Origin: Pyricularia pennisetigena
Lineage: Eukaryota; Ascomycota; Sordariomycetes; Magnaporthales; Pyriculariaceae
Assembly: GCF_004337985.1 (NCBI RefSeq)
Contig: NW_021940919.1
Coordinates: 1,213,874-1,277,873 of the forward strand
Direction of reading: 5' to 3'
DNA length: 64,000 nucleotides
A model generated the notes under the pieces. The model saw only the letters and a program-made list of their open reading frames with translations, did no database searches and was not told the origin of the DNA. A program made the position numbers and the translations under genes. Of the stretch, positions 10,241 to 23,176 are shown piece by piece (the stretch's first letter is position 1; each line of letters begins with the position of its first letter).

Positions 10241-13200
10241 GGTCGTAAATGGTAAGCCGGTTGCGTATCATAGAATGGCACAATCCACTCTGCATACAAC
10301 CGCTTTACATGCAACCTTGCTTTATTCGTATAAAGGTCTATCAGCAGCAAGATTCGTCTTGGGCACAAACGGACCAACAATATCCCGTCATCCTGTTTCT
10401 CTAGATAAACAGTACTAATGCTTTAAAAACATGGACAAACCCCTAGACTGCCATCTACGGAAAAGCACCAGTGTCGAATTGGCTGATATGAAGACTGACC
10501 ATCAGACGCACATCTCCCGGCTCCTTCGGCTTGCGGCTCAACTCTCTGTCCGAGTGGGTCCGCTTATATATCTGCCTCTCACCGGTGCGGCTTTAGACGT
10601 CAACTCCGTAGGTTGTTGCCGTTTGCCGAATCCGTATCCCGATCGGAGCTCCGATAATATGTAATTTTATCTAATAACGTGTGTTTAGTATCACGAAAAG
10701 ACCATTAATAATTTCGCACTAGACACAACCCATTATCGGCGTCAACTGGTTTGATGCTTCGCAATCAGGGCACAAAGCAATTACAGGATACACCAGGAAG
10801 ACCACGCGGTAGTCCTGATTATGTCTGTTTTTAGGGATGACGTCTGATCCACCATTACTCTAGCTTGCACCCATAATAACAGGAGAAATGACACTTCGGT
10901 ATATATGATCGGGACGGTGCAACAAAGCCACGCTACCATTGTCCTTCAAACTTCGGGCTTGGCAATCAATGGTACGGCGCTGTTTGGTATCACACCATTT
11001 CCCTCCTGTTTCTTTCCCTTTGTTTGTTGACAAACAAGTTAACATTTTGCAGCTACCGTAAGCATTTGATCTTGAATCATTTGGTGGCTATTACCAGCAT
11101 GCGCTAAACTAGAACAAGGCGGTAAGCCACCTTCAGCGGGAAGCTGACTTGCTGCTAGACATCTTCCGGCGTCCCACTGGAGGTGAGGCTTGAGCCAAGT
11201 CATAGGCGATGTGAACGGGAGGGTCCCACCACTGCTGGAGGCTGGTTTCTCTTGTTCCTTCGAGGCATGCATGCTTGGCTTTTGAACCCCGCTGTCATGC
11301 AAATTTGTATGAACCCTCAGATCAAAAGACGAGAGGATACGGTGAGGGACCCGTCCGAATGGCGGTCAAAGAAATTGCGATTGCGCGATCGAGGGGCACT
11401 GGACCACGTATCAGAACCTGCATGCACAGTTGACGTGGGCAAAGGAAAACCAGGGGGATGGCGTTTTTTTTTTTCTCCTTCTATTTTTTGCTTGTCAAGT
11501 AAAACATGCCGTTTCTTTTGGTTTGGGGCAATCAGCCAAGGTGGATGTGCCAAAAAGTCAAGAATGAGGGGTTAATTGTCAAGGCGACGGGGATGAATGG
11601 GTATGGGCGCCAAGGGTTTCTCCAGATCTCTGGTTAAGATTAGCTCCCTGCGCTTGCAGCCGTGCCCAAGTATCTGCAGAAGATTCAAGGTCTCCTTCGG
11701 ATAATTTAATTTCCTTGTGGGATGCCTTCTTTTTTATCAAGTTAAGTTCGTCGCCAACTTTGTCTTGTGAATAGATGCCTGGCGACTTGGAGCCTGAATG
11801 CTGGGGCCAGCTTGAGCAGCCCAGGAACGTCTACACAGTCCAAACTGCCCCAATATCGTTCAGCCCGCACAAAACCCTCCGCGGGATTCAAGTGAGGACA
11901 ATCCCACTCAGGCGAGTAGATAATCTATCTTCATGCAGCCAAGCAGACGAAGCAAGCGGCGGGCGCTGGCTTGGCTGGCAACCTGCGATAAAGTATGTAG
12001 AGCCACTCTGTCTTCTCCACATAATGTCTTGCTGTTCGTCTACAAATGTCCCCCGGGCTGTTTACAGTAGGTAGTAGTGTTAGTGCCCAACTGAGGGTCT
12101 GCTCGTGGTGGACCTTCAGTGGGGTCGCCTGTGAATGATCCTGCAGGTGGCCGCTCAGTGATCGCCGCACTCCCCGGCTCCGCGCACACAAGACTTGCAT
12201 ACACGCCTCGAAAGACCCTCCGTGGGGGAACGGAAGATAAACAACCAGTCAAATAAGTTGATGGTGCTAGATAGCTGAATCAATTCCCGCTTGTCTCGAA
12301 GCGCCCTGTCCACGAGGGACCCAAAACAGATCACACTACACACAATCTACTTATCCATTCCGAGGGGTGTGAAGAGTGGGGAGGGCCAGGCTAGACGATC
12401 AGGGAAGCAAGGGCGGTCAGCTGCCCCTCCATCTTGTGTGTCGGGTGGTTGTTCGCCCGGAGGGGTATCATGTGGTTGAGTGATGGAGGTGGTGGCTGCG
12501 GTGTGGGTGATACGGAGCGAAGTAGACTGTACCGAGTTGAAAAAAGGCCGATGCCTTTTATTTTTGTTGTATTCTTCCATTTTGTCTTGTTGCATAGTAA
12601 GTTATCTTTCCGACAGAGGAATTGGTATTGCTGGACATGTCAAAATGACCCAATGGCTTGTGGTGGACAAGAACTAGGCGGCGGAAACCACGCAGTCTCC
12701 TGAGTGACGGGCCCCTCGTGGATAAACAACGACGGTCAGCCAAGCAGGAGCACACCTGTCATGTCAAAAACTCGCCAGAACAATTGGATCGCAAAGTTTC
12801 ACCTGCATTTCTGTGGCGCGCGCTGATTTGTCCTGGGGACGTCCCGATATCCTCTGAGTCTGGCCAATACCGTATTCCAATTGGAATTGCAGCATCATTT
12901 GCCCTGGGTTGGCTGCCAAAAAAAGTACCACGTCGGCGATTGAGGCTTACAGGTACTACACAAGGAAGGAAATTCCTGAGAGGTACCTTGTTTTTATCTA
13001 TTTAGTACCGCTAGGCCTTACATAAATCCCAAGCTAGAAGTAGTAATCAATTTTCGAGCCGGACTTCAAACAGTAACAGCAGCAGCAGCCGTCGCTCCGC
13101 CCCGCGCGGGTTTAGAATTCAATGCTCAACCACACAGCGGGGTATGTAATAGGTGCGCGACCCGAGGTAGCTTGGACCAACTTGATTCCGCCAGCTTACT

Positions 13201-16200
13201 TGGTACCTCGAACAGACTGCTGACAGATAAATTGTCTAGCACTGAAATGAATATTCGCCTGGTTTCTAATACTTTCGACGATTTCACAATTGAATAAGTA
13301 CCGATACTTTCCTGAATCTTTGTTGGTTTAAAACACCTCGCTCTTATCGTACCTCATACGCAGTTGAGTGAGATTAAGACTTTATCGATTAAAGTCCTAG
13401 TCGGCTCCATACCGTTTGTTCCCGGAGTAGCTTAGCGCCACCTTTCTGGCCAGTGCACGGCAGGCGGCAAACGCCAATGCCGTCATCTGATTTGCTGCCA
13501 TGTGCCAGTTCTCCAGTATGGGTCATCAAATGACTCACAAAGTGCAAAACTGCGCCTTGCATCATCAATTCTAATCAGTTCTCACAGTCATCCGCCAGCT
13601 CAAACTGTACTCTGGTGCATCAATTCAGCAATCAAATCAATCAATTAATCGAACAATCAACTGGCAACACGGCGGGGACATGTGCTCAGGGGCCGGATTG
13701 GCCAATTGGCTCCGCTCCATCCGACATGCCTTGCCGACGTTCCCCCGGAATGACGCTGTTGTTGATGGTTCCTCTGCGATCCTGCACGTCTGCCTGACTG
13801 GCCAGCTACCGATTTATGCTACCAATCCCAATGCTACCCGCTGATACTTGGTTTGACCATGCACGAAAACAATCAGAAGCCGCGGCCAGTTTCGGGTGGT
13901 ATTTTCATCCCAAGCTGCGATTGAGTTTCGATGGCCCGGCATGATGGCCTCAGCAAGCTTCGGTTCCTGTCCGGGAGCGAAAAGGCCTCAAACGGCGACA
14001 GGGCATAACACAAAAAAAAAATCAGCACGGGCAATCTCGTCCTGTCCCAGGTTCGGCTTGCTTTTCCTTTGGTCGGTTTTATTTTCACTCCCCCTTTTCT
14101 GTCTGTGCCGGGATTCCATCGTAAGCTCTAATGGGACGAAAACCCAATTCGAAGCTTCCCCTCCTTTAAGCGCCAGTAGCACAATGGCGGCCAGCGCGTC
14201 TTTGCACGAAGCCCCATGAAGAAGAAGCTCAGGCAAGCATCCATGCCCTCGTACTCTCTTCTTAACCCTCAGTCAAGGCCGCTAGATCCACACCAGACCT
14301 GTTGCATATTTGCCATGTTTTCCCACGGGCAAAGTCTCGTCCTAGGCCCCCTCCCCAAACGCGCCATTAGTGTGGGCTTGCGTCCTGGGATTAGGCCCGA
14401 GTTCTTTGCTTGTAAACACAAAGGCGGTCAAACAATGTCTGGAAATAATCTTAATCTTGAAAAATCATGTGCTATCAACATTCTTCAGCAAAGCTCGCTA
14501 TCCGTTATTTTTGTTTGACTCCTTTCGTACTCCATGCTGCCCCTCCAAGTGCAGGCGGGCCCATGCATGGTTCTTGCTGAAATCACTTTGTGAGACCCTT
14601 GATGTTGGTTTGCGGGCGGTCACAGCATGTCGGGATTGGACAGCTGGATCGGAGGGGCAGTGTACGGTACTGTACCGCCTCAATTGATCAAACCCCCCAC
14701 TCAATCCGAATTCTCGTTGGGTATCCAATGATGGGGTCATTCGTGGGCCAATTGCCTATTCGCATATAATTCCCAGTGGCTTTAATATTGGGTATTTCCA
14801 TTTCCACGTAACAAGTCGTTGTTGATGGGAATTGCCATGACGAAAAGGCAGCAATGAGAGAAGATGAAGATTATGCAATGCGCTCCGGAGCCCAACAAAC
14901 TGTACAGTACATCCATGGTGAGGTATACCCCAATGGCCTGTGCCTCAGCTGTCACTTTGTACTGTAAGTTAGATTGGGCGGATCTGGGGGACAAGGATGT
15001 CGCCCGGCTGTGACTCTTCCATCCCACTTTGTTCCCCACACGCCACTTCAGAATGCTAACATGGATTGCCTCTCAAGGTCCGAACCCACCCCCACCAGGT
15101 TGCTGCTATTGTCATATTAGTACGACATGGGGGTGTGAGCCCAGAAGGCCTATCGACCTGCCGCTAATCTACTCCCTAGATAGCAAACTTACCGCAGGTG
15201 GTACGGTACCTTACCTGCTTAGTGAGAGAGGAGGAATGGCGCCCACGATGCTAACAGTTTAATGGCGCCCACTAAAACTTGCAGAAGGTCAGTCGCAAAT
15301 GCTAGTCTGCTCTCCCAGTGTGAGGTGAAGTCGCCAATTGATGTGCCTGTGATTTCAGCCAACAATGGTCCGTCGTTGGATTGCCGGCGCCACTGATAAA
15401 GATGTGAAGAACTCCAAAGACTTGAAATGCAAGAGGGGTTTGGAAAAAAAGAAACACTCAACAAGAAGAACCAAGGTGGGGGCAGCAAATACTACGTACC
15501 AATAGGGCAAGACGAAACGGGAATGATGAGACATGGACAGGGCTATTATGCGCACATGCCATTCCCAGTGGGCTACTAACAGACACTGTTTCGCAGAAAT
15601 ACCACAATCATTCGCCAGCCCATGATATTGGCGACGAAGCGGAGCTTTCGGGACAACATTCGTATGCGTCTCAGCAAGTAAGTACCTGGTACCTGTACCC
15701 GTCCGTGCCTGTGTCTGCACATCGCCGCCATCTGGTTCTTCTCTGTTGGCTGCGATTCCATCAAGTCAGACTACAGCCGCAGGATTTAGCTACAGTAGCA
15801 CCTGAGCCGAGTCTGGTGCAGCGCAGAGAAATGGAATGAACATTCGACGTCTTGGGCGTCGAGAGGTTGGCTTTTCATCGTTGCTTCGGTTACTATATGT
15901 TGGCATATGTACAATGTAACTTAAGGTTGGGTATTCTCTATCGGAGTGGTTGGGCTGCACACTACTTGTGAGTATAGGCAAGGTAAAAAATAAAATAATA
16001 AAAAAAGTAGGCACCAGACCCCCGATTCTCGCCTTGTTGGCCACCATTTTTGTTCCCCATCACAGTCATTTGTCACTCGTGGTGTGCTGCCTGCGACCCA
16101 ATGCACCCCCTCTATTGGTTGGTCCACGTCCTCTTTTTTTTTTTTCCATTCAGTATGAGAAAGAGGTGTGCGTCCAGTGACACACGGTCCAGTTCCTTCT

Positions 16201-16700
16201 CCCTTGGATTCATGGACATGCATGCACCAGCTGCTGCTTGATTGCTTGCTAATGCTGCGGCTTCCCTTCTTTTTTACTTTCTACCTTTTTTCCCTTTTGG
16301 TTTTCCTTTATAAAGAGCAGGATACCTGCCCATTTGCAACTTTGGACCCTTGGCCGCAGAATTGGCCTTCTGTCAAACATAGCACGTAAATCATCGGTTC
16401 GTTTCGTAACAATCAGGCACCAATTGATTCGATTGCGTGGCTCCCCAGGACCATTACGACTTTGCCACACCAGCAATTCGACGAGCTTCCTTCTGACTGT
16501 TTCCTCCGCCTCATCCGTCCCCCGCGCTGGCTGACAAAACAACCCACGGTCGGAATTAAGCAACAAGAGTTCGCCCGCCGCCCTGTTCAATTCAATTCAA
16601 GACTGCGGACGAACAAACACAAACTTCTGGCTCGTCTGCCATCCATCCTTTTTCTTTGAACCCGACAACTCAATTTCTTCATTCAGTCTTTCAATTGTTG

Positions 16701-16729
16701 GGTTCGATTCAATTCAATTCAATTCAATT
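16701..16729 (+). repeat. AATTC pentamer tandem repeat
   Basis: The unit ATTCA/AATTC repeats about five times in the probable 5' leader region of the SWIRM gene. A shorter AATTC pair occurs near 16588. Confidence 0.85.
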
Positions 16730-17240
16730 CGACAAATCGCAAGACCACGAGCATTTTTTGGTTGCACGCGCCGTACTGCTGCTTCTAGCGTACCAACACA
16801 CCGACAAGTCGACGCAGATCATTATCCGCCTAGTCAATCGGGTTTCCGCATTGGGCAGCAAACTACACCAGACACACTTATAGTACCCTATCTATTCGGC
16901 GACTCACAAAAGTCCGCTTACAACAAGAAGAAGAGGAAGCAACTGCGCAGAACTACCCACGACGACAAATTATCGCTTCGGAGTCGAATCGCTTACGGTC
17001 AATTGTTTTGGCCATCGGCGACATATAATTTATTTTTTTTTGGGCTTCAAAATAGCCCAGAACCAGAAAGCACTACCAGTCTTACAAGACCGATTATCTC
17101 CGATAATCCCACCCAACTCTATCAATACTCGAGAATTGTGTGTGGCTGCTGCCTGCATCGTCACTCAACCAACCCACATCATTAACTTGCAGCATCCTGC
17201 ACTAGCTTGGACTATAAGTTGTTCATCATCGCCCCCAAGA

Positions 17241-18659
17241 ATGTCTCTGCACGACACGTCCACGAATTCTTCACAATCTTGGAAGTCCGCCCAACCCACC
17301 ATGGACGCAACAATGTCAGCAATGCCTTCGTCTTCTACCGACGACTCCAAGCCCATGGCCATCCAGAGCTTGATATCGCCACCGATCAAGTCGCACGACT
17401 CGTTCCAGCAGAACACTTTGCCACTGGACCTGAGCGTGGCAGTCGCGGCCAAATCTTCCCGCAACCAGCCGGCAGTACACCCGCCGCCCTCGCCTCCAGT
17501 CTCCCAAAAGAGCTCCCCTGAAAACCAGTCCAAGGACTCCCAAGACATCAATGACGGACGACCAGGATCGAGCGGGAGTCTCGTCGACCCCGTGCTGTAT
17601 CCAGGAGCCACCATAGACGACCCTCAGCCACTGTTCCCGCCCACTCAAGATGGGGGAGTGCAGAACCGCGAGTCACAGGACGAGGAGATGATAGATGCGC
17701 ATATCGCCAACAGGCCGCAACAAATGTTCAAGGAGAAAGCGCCTCCTTCCAAAGAGGAGTACAAGCTGTGCGTCAGCTTCGTCTCAGGGATGATGGGCGC
17801 CTACATGAAAGACCCCAAGGGATGGCTCAGGATGTGCCGCGACGAGCTCAAATCACAGAACCGAGCCAGGGCCGAAGCCGAGAGACAGGCAAAGCAGACT
17901 GTTCACAGGCCAATCCGGCCTGCACCCCAGCCCCAACCGATGCGCAGAGTGCCGTCGTCATCGTCAGCCTCACGCGTATCCAAGCCTAAGCGGCCGCCTA
18001 CTTCTCCTCGTTCACCCCCGATTCAGCGCGTGGTACCTTCAAAGCCAGATCCTTCAAAGTCAGCTGTAGCTGCAATATCTTCACACCGTTTCGCATCCGT
18101 CCTCTCGAGGCCAACCGTGACAGGAGTCAACCCTATCGCGCCGCGGCCCATTGTGCAGGATCCACTCCACCCTGCATACTCCGCACAGCCGCTCAAGCGC
18201 ACGGTCAAGGCCACGGCCAAGAAGGTAGAGAGCGACAGTCTCGACGCCAAGAAGCAACCGACGACGCGGGCCGACAAGGACTTTGACTCGATCCCGGACT
18301 ATTCCCCTCCGCTGTCGTCGCTCGATGGCCAGAAGCCGGGCTGCATGAAGGTCGAGTGGCGAGGGCAGCACATGGACCTGAGCCGCGACCCACTCGTGGG
18401 TTTGCTGCACAAGGAGGAGGTGCTCCTGGCCGGATGTATTCGCGTCGACTGCGCGACGTACCTGACGGCCAAGCGACGCATCTTCCAGCGCCGGCTCGAG
18501 TGCATGATGCAACCCAAGGAGTTCCGCAAGACGGATGCCCAGCAGGCTTGCCACATTGACGTGAACAAGGCGAGCAAGATGTGGCAGGCGTTTGACAAGG
18601 TCGGCTGGCTCGATTCGAAGTGGATGGCGCCCCACGTTGGCGCCATGCGCGCGGCCTAA
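17241..18659 (+). CDS. SWIRM-domain protein (Fun19/Laf-like)
   Basis: A 472-residue single-exon protein. The SWIRM domain, a helical module of chromatin regulators that binds DNA or histones, occupies roughly residues 370-465: it begins after a DFDSIPDYSPPLSSL lead-in, continues with a KVEWRG strand and a CATYLTAKRRIF helix, and ends with the strongly conserved EFRKTDAQQACHIDVNKASK region and a KVGWLDSKW terminus. This arrangement matches fungal Fun19/YOR338W and fission-yeast Laf1/Laf2, which lack the amine oxidase or SANT partners of larger SWIRM proteins. The N-terminal 340 residues are Ser/Pro-rich and disordered, with a short helical block around residues 165-215. The first in-frame ATG is at 17241; the open frame extends upstream without an ATG. 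The very long non-coding flanks suggest complex regulation. It is probably nuclear; targets are unknown. Confidence 0.88.
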   Translation: MSLHDTSTNSSQSWKSAQPTMDATMSAMPSSSTDDSKPMAIQSLISPPIKSHDSFQQNTLPLDLSVAVAAKSSRNQPAVHPPPSPPVSQKSSPENQSKDSQDINDGRPGSSGSLVDPVLYPGATIDDPQPLFPPTQDGGVQNRESQDEEMIDAHIANRPQQMFKEKAPPSKEEYKLCVSFVSGMMGAYMKDPKGWLRMCRDELKSQNRARAEAERQAKQTVHRPIRPAPQPQPMRRVPSSSSASRVSKPKRPPTSPRSPPIQRVVPSKPDPSKSAVAAISSHRFASVLSRPTVTGVNPIAPRPIVQDPLHPAYSAQPLKRTVKATAKKVESDSLDAKKQPTTRADKDFDSIPDYSPPLSSLDGQKPGCMKVEWRGQHMDLSRDPLVGLLHKEEVLLAGCIRVDCATYLTAKRRIFQRRLECMMQPKEFRKTDAQQACHIDVNKASKMWQAFDKVGWLDSKWMAPHVGAMRAA

Positions 18660-21367
18660 GAATCTTCCACATGCAATATCCGAAACGGTTCGGTCATTGT
18701 TGCATTACTGAACTTTACATCGATTGGATACCTCGGCCACTTTCCTATTCTTGCTATTTCTGCACCTACTTTTGAGCACCAGTCTCACAGTCATATATCG
18801 ACTTTCTCCAACATTCAACATATGAAAGTATGAGTTTTTTGTGTTTTATGTTTTTACGCTGCACGACGGATGACGGCTGCATTTGCCTGGGTTTACTGTT
18901 CTCTTTTATTGCCTCGTTTCAGGATTGGCTGCTTTTGCATTTTCCTTACACCTTGCCGACTCGTATCCACGCTGTTGATGTGCGACAAACACAACTTTTG
19001 TTAGTTGTTTGCCCTCACAGCAGGATGGCAGGACGAAGGCTCTCTCCACTCACATACATTAACGGACAGATATCACTATTTTGTATTTAGTTTTGGTGCT
19101 TCTTTTGTTTTCCTTTTTTCTTCTTTTTCTGTTTTTTTTTTTTTGGTTTGTTCTTTGCTCTTTTTTTTCTTGGATTTACCTACACATCACATGGCATGCA
19201 TCGTACAGGGGAGGTTGTCATTGAAGATACCCGGCGAGTGTACCAGACACCCAACGAAGTCGACGACGCACTCACCACTCCTTTGTTTTTTTTTGTTTTT
19301 TTTTTCCATCGTACACCATACACTGGCGTCTCTTTTTTGGTTTCATTATATTTTGGGTATGGGAATGGATGAATTTTCGCTTTCTTTCACTGGGGAACAA
19401 ACAGGCATGATCAGACATGGTTTGCTTCATACTGCTTTTCCCTGACCGTGTGTTTGGCTCAGGGGAGTGAACACATGGTGCCGAGTAGTCGGTGGGCGTA
19501 TGCCCGAAAACTACACCAACACCCTGTCTCGTTACTGGGTTAGATATCATTACATAACCATTGAAGGAAATGTCACATTGGAATTTCGTAATATCTTTTC
19601 CCCCTTGCTCTGTGTGCGCTGCCATATGTACCATCCACTCTAATGCACAAGCGTAACACCTCGCGATCCCGAATCGAAAGACGGTGTAGACGACGTTACA
19701 CACGGATCAATCCACACACCCCCTTGAGCAAAACGAAAAAGCCCAACGGACTCGGCCCCTTGACCGGTAAACACGTGGGTTTGTTGAGGAACAGCTAACC
19801 ATAAGCAGGACAGAAATAGAACGGAAGATGGATTGAAAGAGAGAGAAGAAGGGGCAAGAAAAAAAAATCACATGTCGAAGATGTCGTTTTAAACCTTGCA
19901 CTTGCACACTCGCGGGGTGGTTAAATCCTTCTTCAAGCGGGACGATGGCACGTTCCGGGGTGGCCTAGATCAACTCAAAATTAAACAAAAAAANNACCCA
20001 GCCATGCCCGTAGGGCTGAGTCCGATCCGCCGGGGGGAACCAGGGGGGTCGGTCGATGCTAGTTTGCGCCCTTGGGTGCGTTTGCAGGGGGTTGCCGTGG
20101 TGGTTGGCGATCCGCTGGGCGACAGGGGTTCTTTTTTGGGTTGGTTGGTTGGGGGAGGCTGGAAGCATATGCTTTCTTTTTTGTAACTTTTTGTAACTTT
20201 TTATTTTTATTTTATTTCTTTATCCATATCAAGGTTATGCATTGCGCCGTAATGGCCAACTCTTTTTCATCTTCTGCGCTAAATCGCCAAGGTATACACC
20301 TCACAGGATGGTGTTTGCGTTCATTACCCCCATTTTAGTGCGCGGGTGCACCCACTGGCTGGTTGATGACCCAGCACACATGGTCTCATATCGTCGGGCG
20401 AGGGTCGCTAGGTTTGAAATGCCAAACTCAAGGGTAAATATGGCTACCAGCCCTACGTCATTGAGGCAGAAGCACCGGTCAAGGTTAGAATCTGGGTTTG
20501 TTGTCTTATCCGAATTACCTAACAGCTGCTACATGGCTTTTTTACTGGATTTCTTTTTTCCCGACGATATCACAGACGGGCCCGAACACAATGGGACGAA
20601 AAGCCTGTTGGGATGGTCCCAGAAATCACAAACATCAACCTTTCACAGCAAATCTAAACCTAGCTTCCCCTGACTCTATTCCCGAAATGTTCCTCGGCAC
20701 ATCCGAGTGAGCTAGCTCTGTAGTTATCCGGTTGAGTTTTGGGTTTTTTTTGCTTTCTCGGCATCTGTAGTATGGTGCCTGGAGCTGTCGCGACAGGGGC
20801 CAAGTGTATTACACATCCAAAGCTTGCGTGCTTCTTGTGTCACCCTTGCTTTGGTGTGCGGCATTCGTATTGTTTCGGATAACATGTGATTCTCCATGTC
20901 GCGAAATTCCCGAAATCGAAGTTTTGCCCATAAGCCGTCTTCGTTTACCCCTCGATGCGGAAAATACCGTCATGTTTCCGATGCTGACCCGGCCCCGATC
21001 GTGCATGTGAATCCTTAGCCCCAGGTGCCTGACTTTCGGTTTATGGTGGCGCGGAAAGGCAATGCAGGCCCGACATGTGTCATCCTATTCGTCTGCTATG
21101 GCAGATCGCGGCTCGGCGTTATACATTGCCATAATCCCGGCCGACAGCTTGAGGCCCATGAGATCTCGATGTTGTTCAGCACAACGTCGAAGCTCAAATC
21201 GGAAGGCGATCAACCCACTGTTTTGGACCGAGCGAGGCCGACGGGCTCCATATTGTTACCGTCATGTGTGCGAGCCGTAGGTAGAGCCTGCAGATTCTGG
21301 CAACCCTCGGCGTCCGGCTGCGATAGCCAAACAGCCAAAGTGTAGACGATAACTTATTCAATCGTGT
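18660..21367. other. 2.7-kb gene-poor region between convergent genes
   Basis: Downstream of the SWIRM gene lie T-rich blocks at 19080-19180 and 19285-19310, consistent with a long 3' UTR or spacer. A two-base N gap lies at 19994-19995. No coding or RNA gene signal was found. Confidence 0.55.
19994..19995. other. Assembly gap (NN)
   Basis: Two undetermined bases after an A run in non-coding sequence. Confidence 0.95.
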
Positions 21368-23176
21368 TCAAGTGAAATCGTAAACCATCAAGCTATCGTC
21401 GCCACCCAGCCTCTCCTTGAGTACGATGACCATCTCATCGTCAAAACCTACCCAGTCCCTCCTCTCCTCCCATGCGGCGTCGACGCCATCGTCAGCGCCT
21501 CCGTCATCTTTTTTCGTCGGGCGGATCTCGATGCTGCGATGATCACCGACACGGCGTTGCCTTGCGCCACCTTCCAACTCCCAGACGCGCATCTCGTCGC
21601 CGCGCTGGCTCACACTAACGGCACGGCCGCGCGATGTGATCTCGGCATCCGAGATGCCTGAAGTATGTCCCCAGAGTCTGATTCCGGATGATATTGACAG
21701 TGATGTTGAGGTTGTAGTGCAAAGGTGAAGAAGAAGAGTATTATCGGGCAGTGTTGCAAGAAGGTAGGGATGCGTGTAACAGAGGGTCGTGGGGCCATCG
21801 CTGTCGCCGGCTGGTGGCGTCCGAGTCCTGCGCGTAGACGAGACCGGTTCTTCTATCTCGTCGTCGTCATCTGACAAGGCTGTTCCAGACCGGCGGAGTG
21901 GAACATGGCGTCGTGGACTGCCAGTGGTCATTGGGGCCGTATAAGCCAAGCGGGTAGCCGTGATTTCGGGTGTTTGGGAGGATGAAGTTGCTTTGATATG
22001 TAGGTCCTGTATGCCAATGGACCATCCTTGGACGGTGCTAAAGGTGTATGCAATGGAAGCAATCGTTGTTATCCCTGCTTGTCTGATGGAAAGCGCCAAT
22101 GGCGGCGTTGAAGTGTGGGATTTGAGTGATGTGAGAAGATAGGGTGGCGTCCATTTGGTCTGATTTATGGTAGAAACGGACGAAGTCAGGGGGCTTGGTC
22201 CTTCAAATGTGTAGAGGGAGATTGTGATGCCTTTGTTGGCAGTAAGGAGGTAGGGGTGCGAATATGCCATTGAAATCAAGGACCCGTTACTCGACTGTTC
22301 GTGCAGGTATTGTGGCTCAAAGGTAGCGTTCGACTCGGTGGTTTGCAGCATCCATATCCCAAAGCTGCCATCCTGAAATCCAACACAAACATGCAGCATC
22401 TTGATATCGGGTCCTTGGTCGTCTACCGCTATGCAGGTGGGCATCCTCCTGGCAGCTTCGTCGACGGAGTTGTCATCAACACCAGATGAGGATAAGGGCG
22501 TGCGCGCCAGTATTCTCCTGGTCTTCAGATCCCAGGCGCGCAGGCCACAACGGTCGTCGGCTGTGACTGCGATCCCTTCAACGACCTTGGCCAGCATCTT
22601 GCGCTTCGTGCTTTCTTCGCGACCGCACTCGCCTAGGTTTAGCTCCTCGACGGCACACTTGCCCCGAGACCAGTTATGCCGAATCTTGAACTGCCTCTTC
22701 CAATCAACGCGCTCCACAGTCACGGCGTCGTCCCGCCCCGAACCTTCGTTCCGTGACTCGGCACTGGTGTACCTCAACCTCCCGTGCTCTTCCTTTTGCT
22801 TTGCGCCCGCAACATCCACTATGCCGCCTCTCCGCCCATCAGCCCACAGCGTCCTCCGCCCGGCGTAATGCAGTTGATTGTTGGTTGAGACCTTGTCGAA
22901 TCCGGGGATGCGCATGGCGCGCGGCAGCACGAAACGCGCATAGTAGAGCGCCTTCCAAAGCTGTGAGTCACATGCCAGGCGACCCAAGCGGTGGGAGACG
23001 AGCGACACCGACAGGAGCTGCGGGACAGACAGGAAGGAGAGTACCCGCACAAGAATCTCGTCGGAGAGCAAGGAAATACGGTCGATCGCGTCGCGGCGCG
23101 TGCGGGCTTTCTTGCCAGGGGGCGGTATTGGAAGGTCTATCGGGGTGGGATCGGTTCGAGGCCTTTTTGGAGGCAT
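21368..23176 (-). CDS. F-box protein with a probable beta-propeller C-terminus
   Basis: A single-exon protein of 602 residues when started at the ATG at 23176, which gives an N-terminus rich in Pro, Lys and Arg (a possible nuclear signal). The open frame continues upstream, but this Met fits best just before the conserved part. Residues 33-80 form an F-box: RISLLSDEILVRVLSFLSV, then a VSHRLGRLACDSQLWK helix pair, as in Skp1-binding subunits of SCF ubiquitin ligases. The remainder, with repeated short beta-type segments such as GIAVTADDRCGLRAWDL and GFQDGSFGIWML, resembles degenerate WD40 repeats that would bind a substrate. A low-complexity acidic insert lies near residue 460. The substrate is unknown. 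F-box assignment is firm; the propeller is inferred from pattern only. Confidence 0.82.
   Translation of the reverse strand: MPPKRPRTDPTPIDLPIPPPGKKARTRRDAIDRISLLSDEILVRVLSFLSVPQLLSVSLVSHRLGRLACDSQLWKALYYARFVLPRAMRIPGFDKVSTNNQLHYAGRRTLWADGRRGGIVDVAGAKQKEEHGRLRYTSAESRNEGSGRDDAVTVERVDWKRQFKIRHNWSRGKCAVEELNLGECGREESTKRKMLAKVVEGIAVTADDRCGLRAWDLKTRRILARTPLSSSGVDDNSVDEAARRMPTCIAVDDQGPDIKMLHVCVGFQDGSFGIWMLQTTESNATFEPQYLHEQSSNGSLISMAYSHPYLLTANKGITISLYTFEGPSPLTSSVSTINQTKWTPPYLLTSLKSHTSTPPLALSIRQAGITTIASIAYTFSTVQGWSIGIQDLHIKATSSSQTPEITATRLAYTAPMTTGSPRRHVPLRRSGTALSDDDDEIEEPVSSTRRTRTPPAGDSDGPTTLCYTHPYLLATLPDNTLLLHLCTTTSTSLSISSGIRLWGHTSGISDAEITSRGRAVSVSQRGDEMRVWELEGGARQRRVGDHRSIEIRPTKKDDGGADDGVDAAWEERRDWVGFDDEMVIVLKERLGGDDSLMVYDFT

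Larger units (their letters stand above)
9674..17240. other. 7.6-kb gene-poor region upstream of the SWIRM gene
   Basis: No open frame here has family motifs, codon bias or sensible splice structure; the small open frames overlap at random on both strands. It holds poly(T) at 10208-10239, several GGTACC-type motifs (about 12982, 13201, 15205, 15690) and, from about 16560 on, a pyrimidine- and CAA-rich sequence that looks like a long 5' leader of the gene at 17241. I see no RNA gene and no transposon ends. Confidence 0.6.

Noticed and set aside
16690..16735. GGTTCGATTC, a match to a tRNA B-box
   Set aside because: There is no A-box or acceptor stem in range, and it belongs to the AATTC tandem repeat.
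9674..17240. RIP-inactivated transposon remains in the gene desert
   Set aside because: There is no strong TpA excess, AT collapse or repeated ends visible by eye, and base composition stays near that of other spacers.
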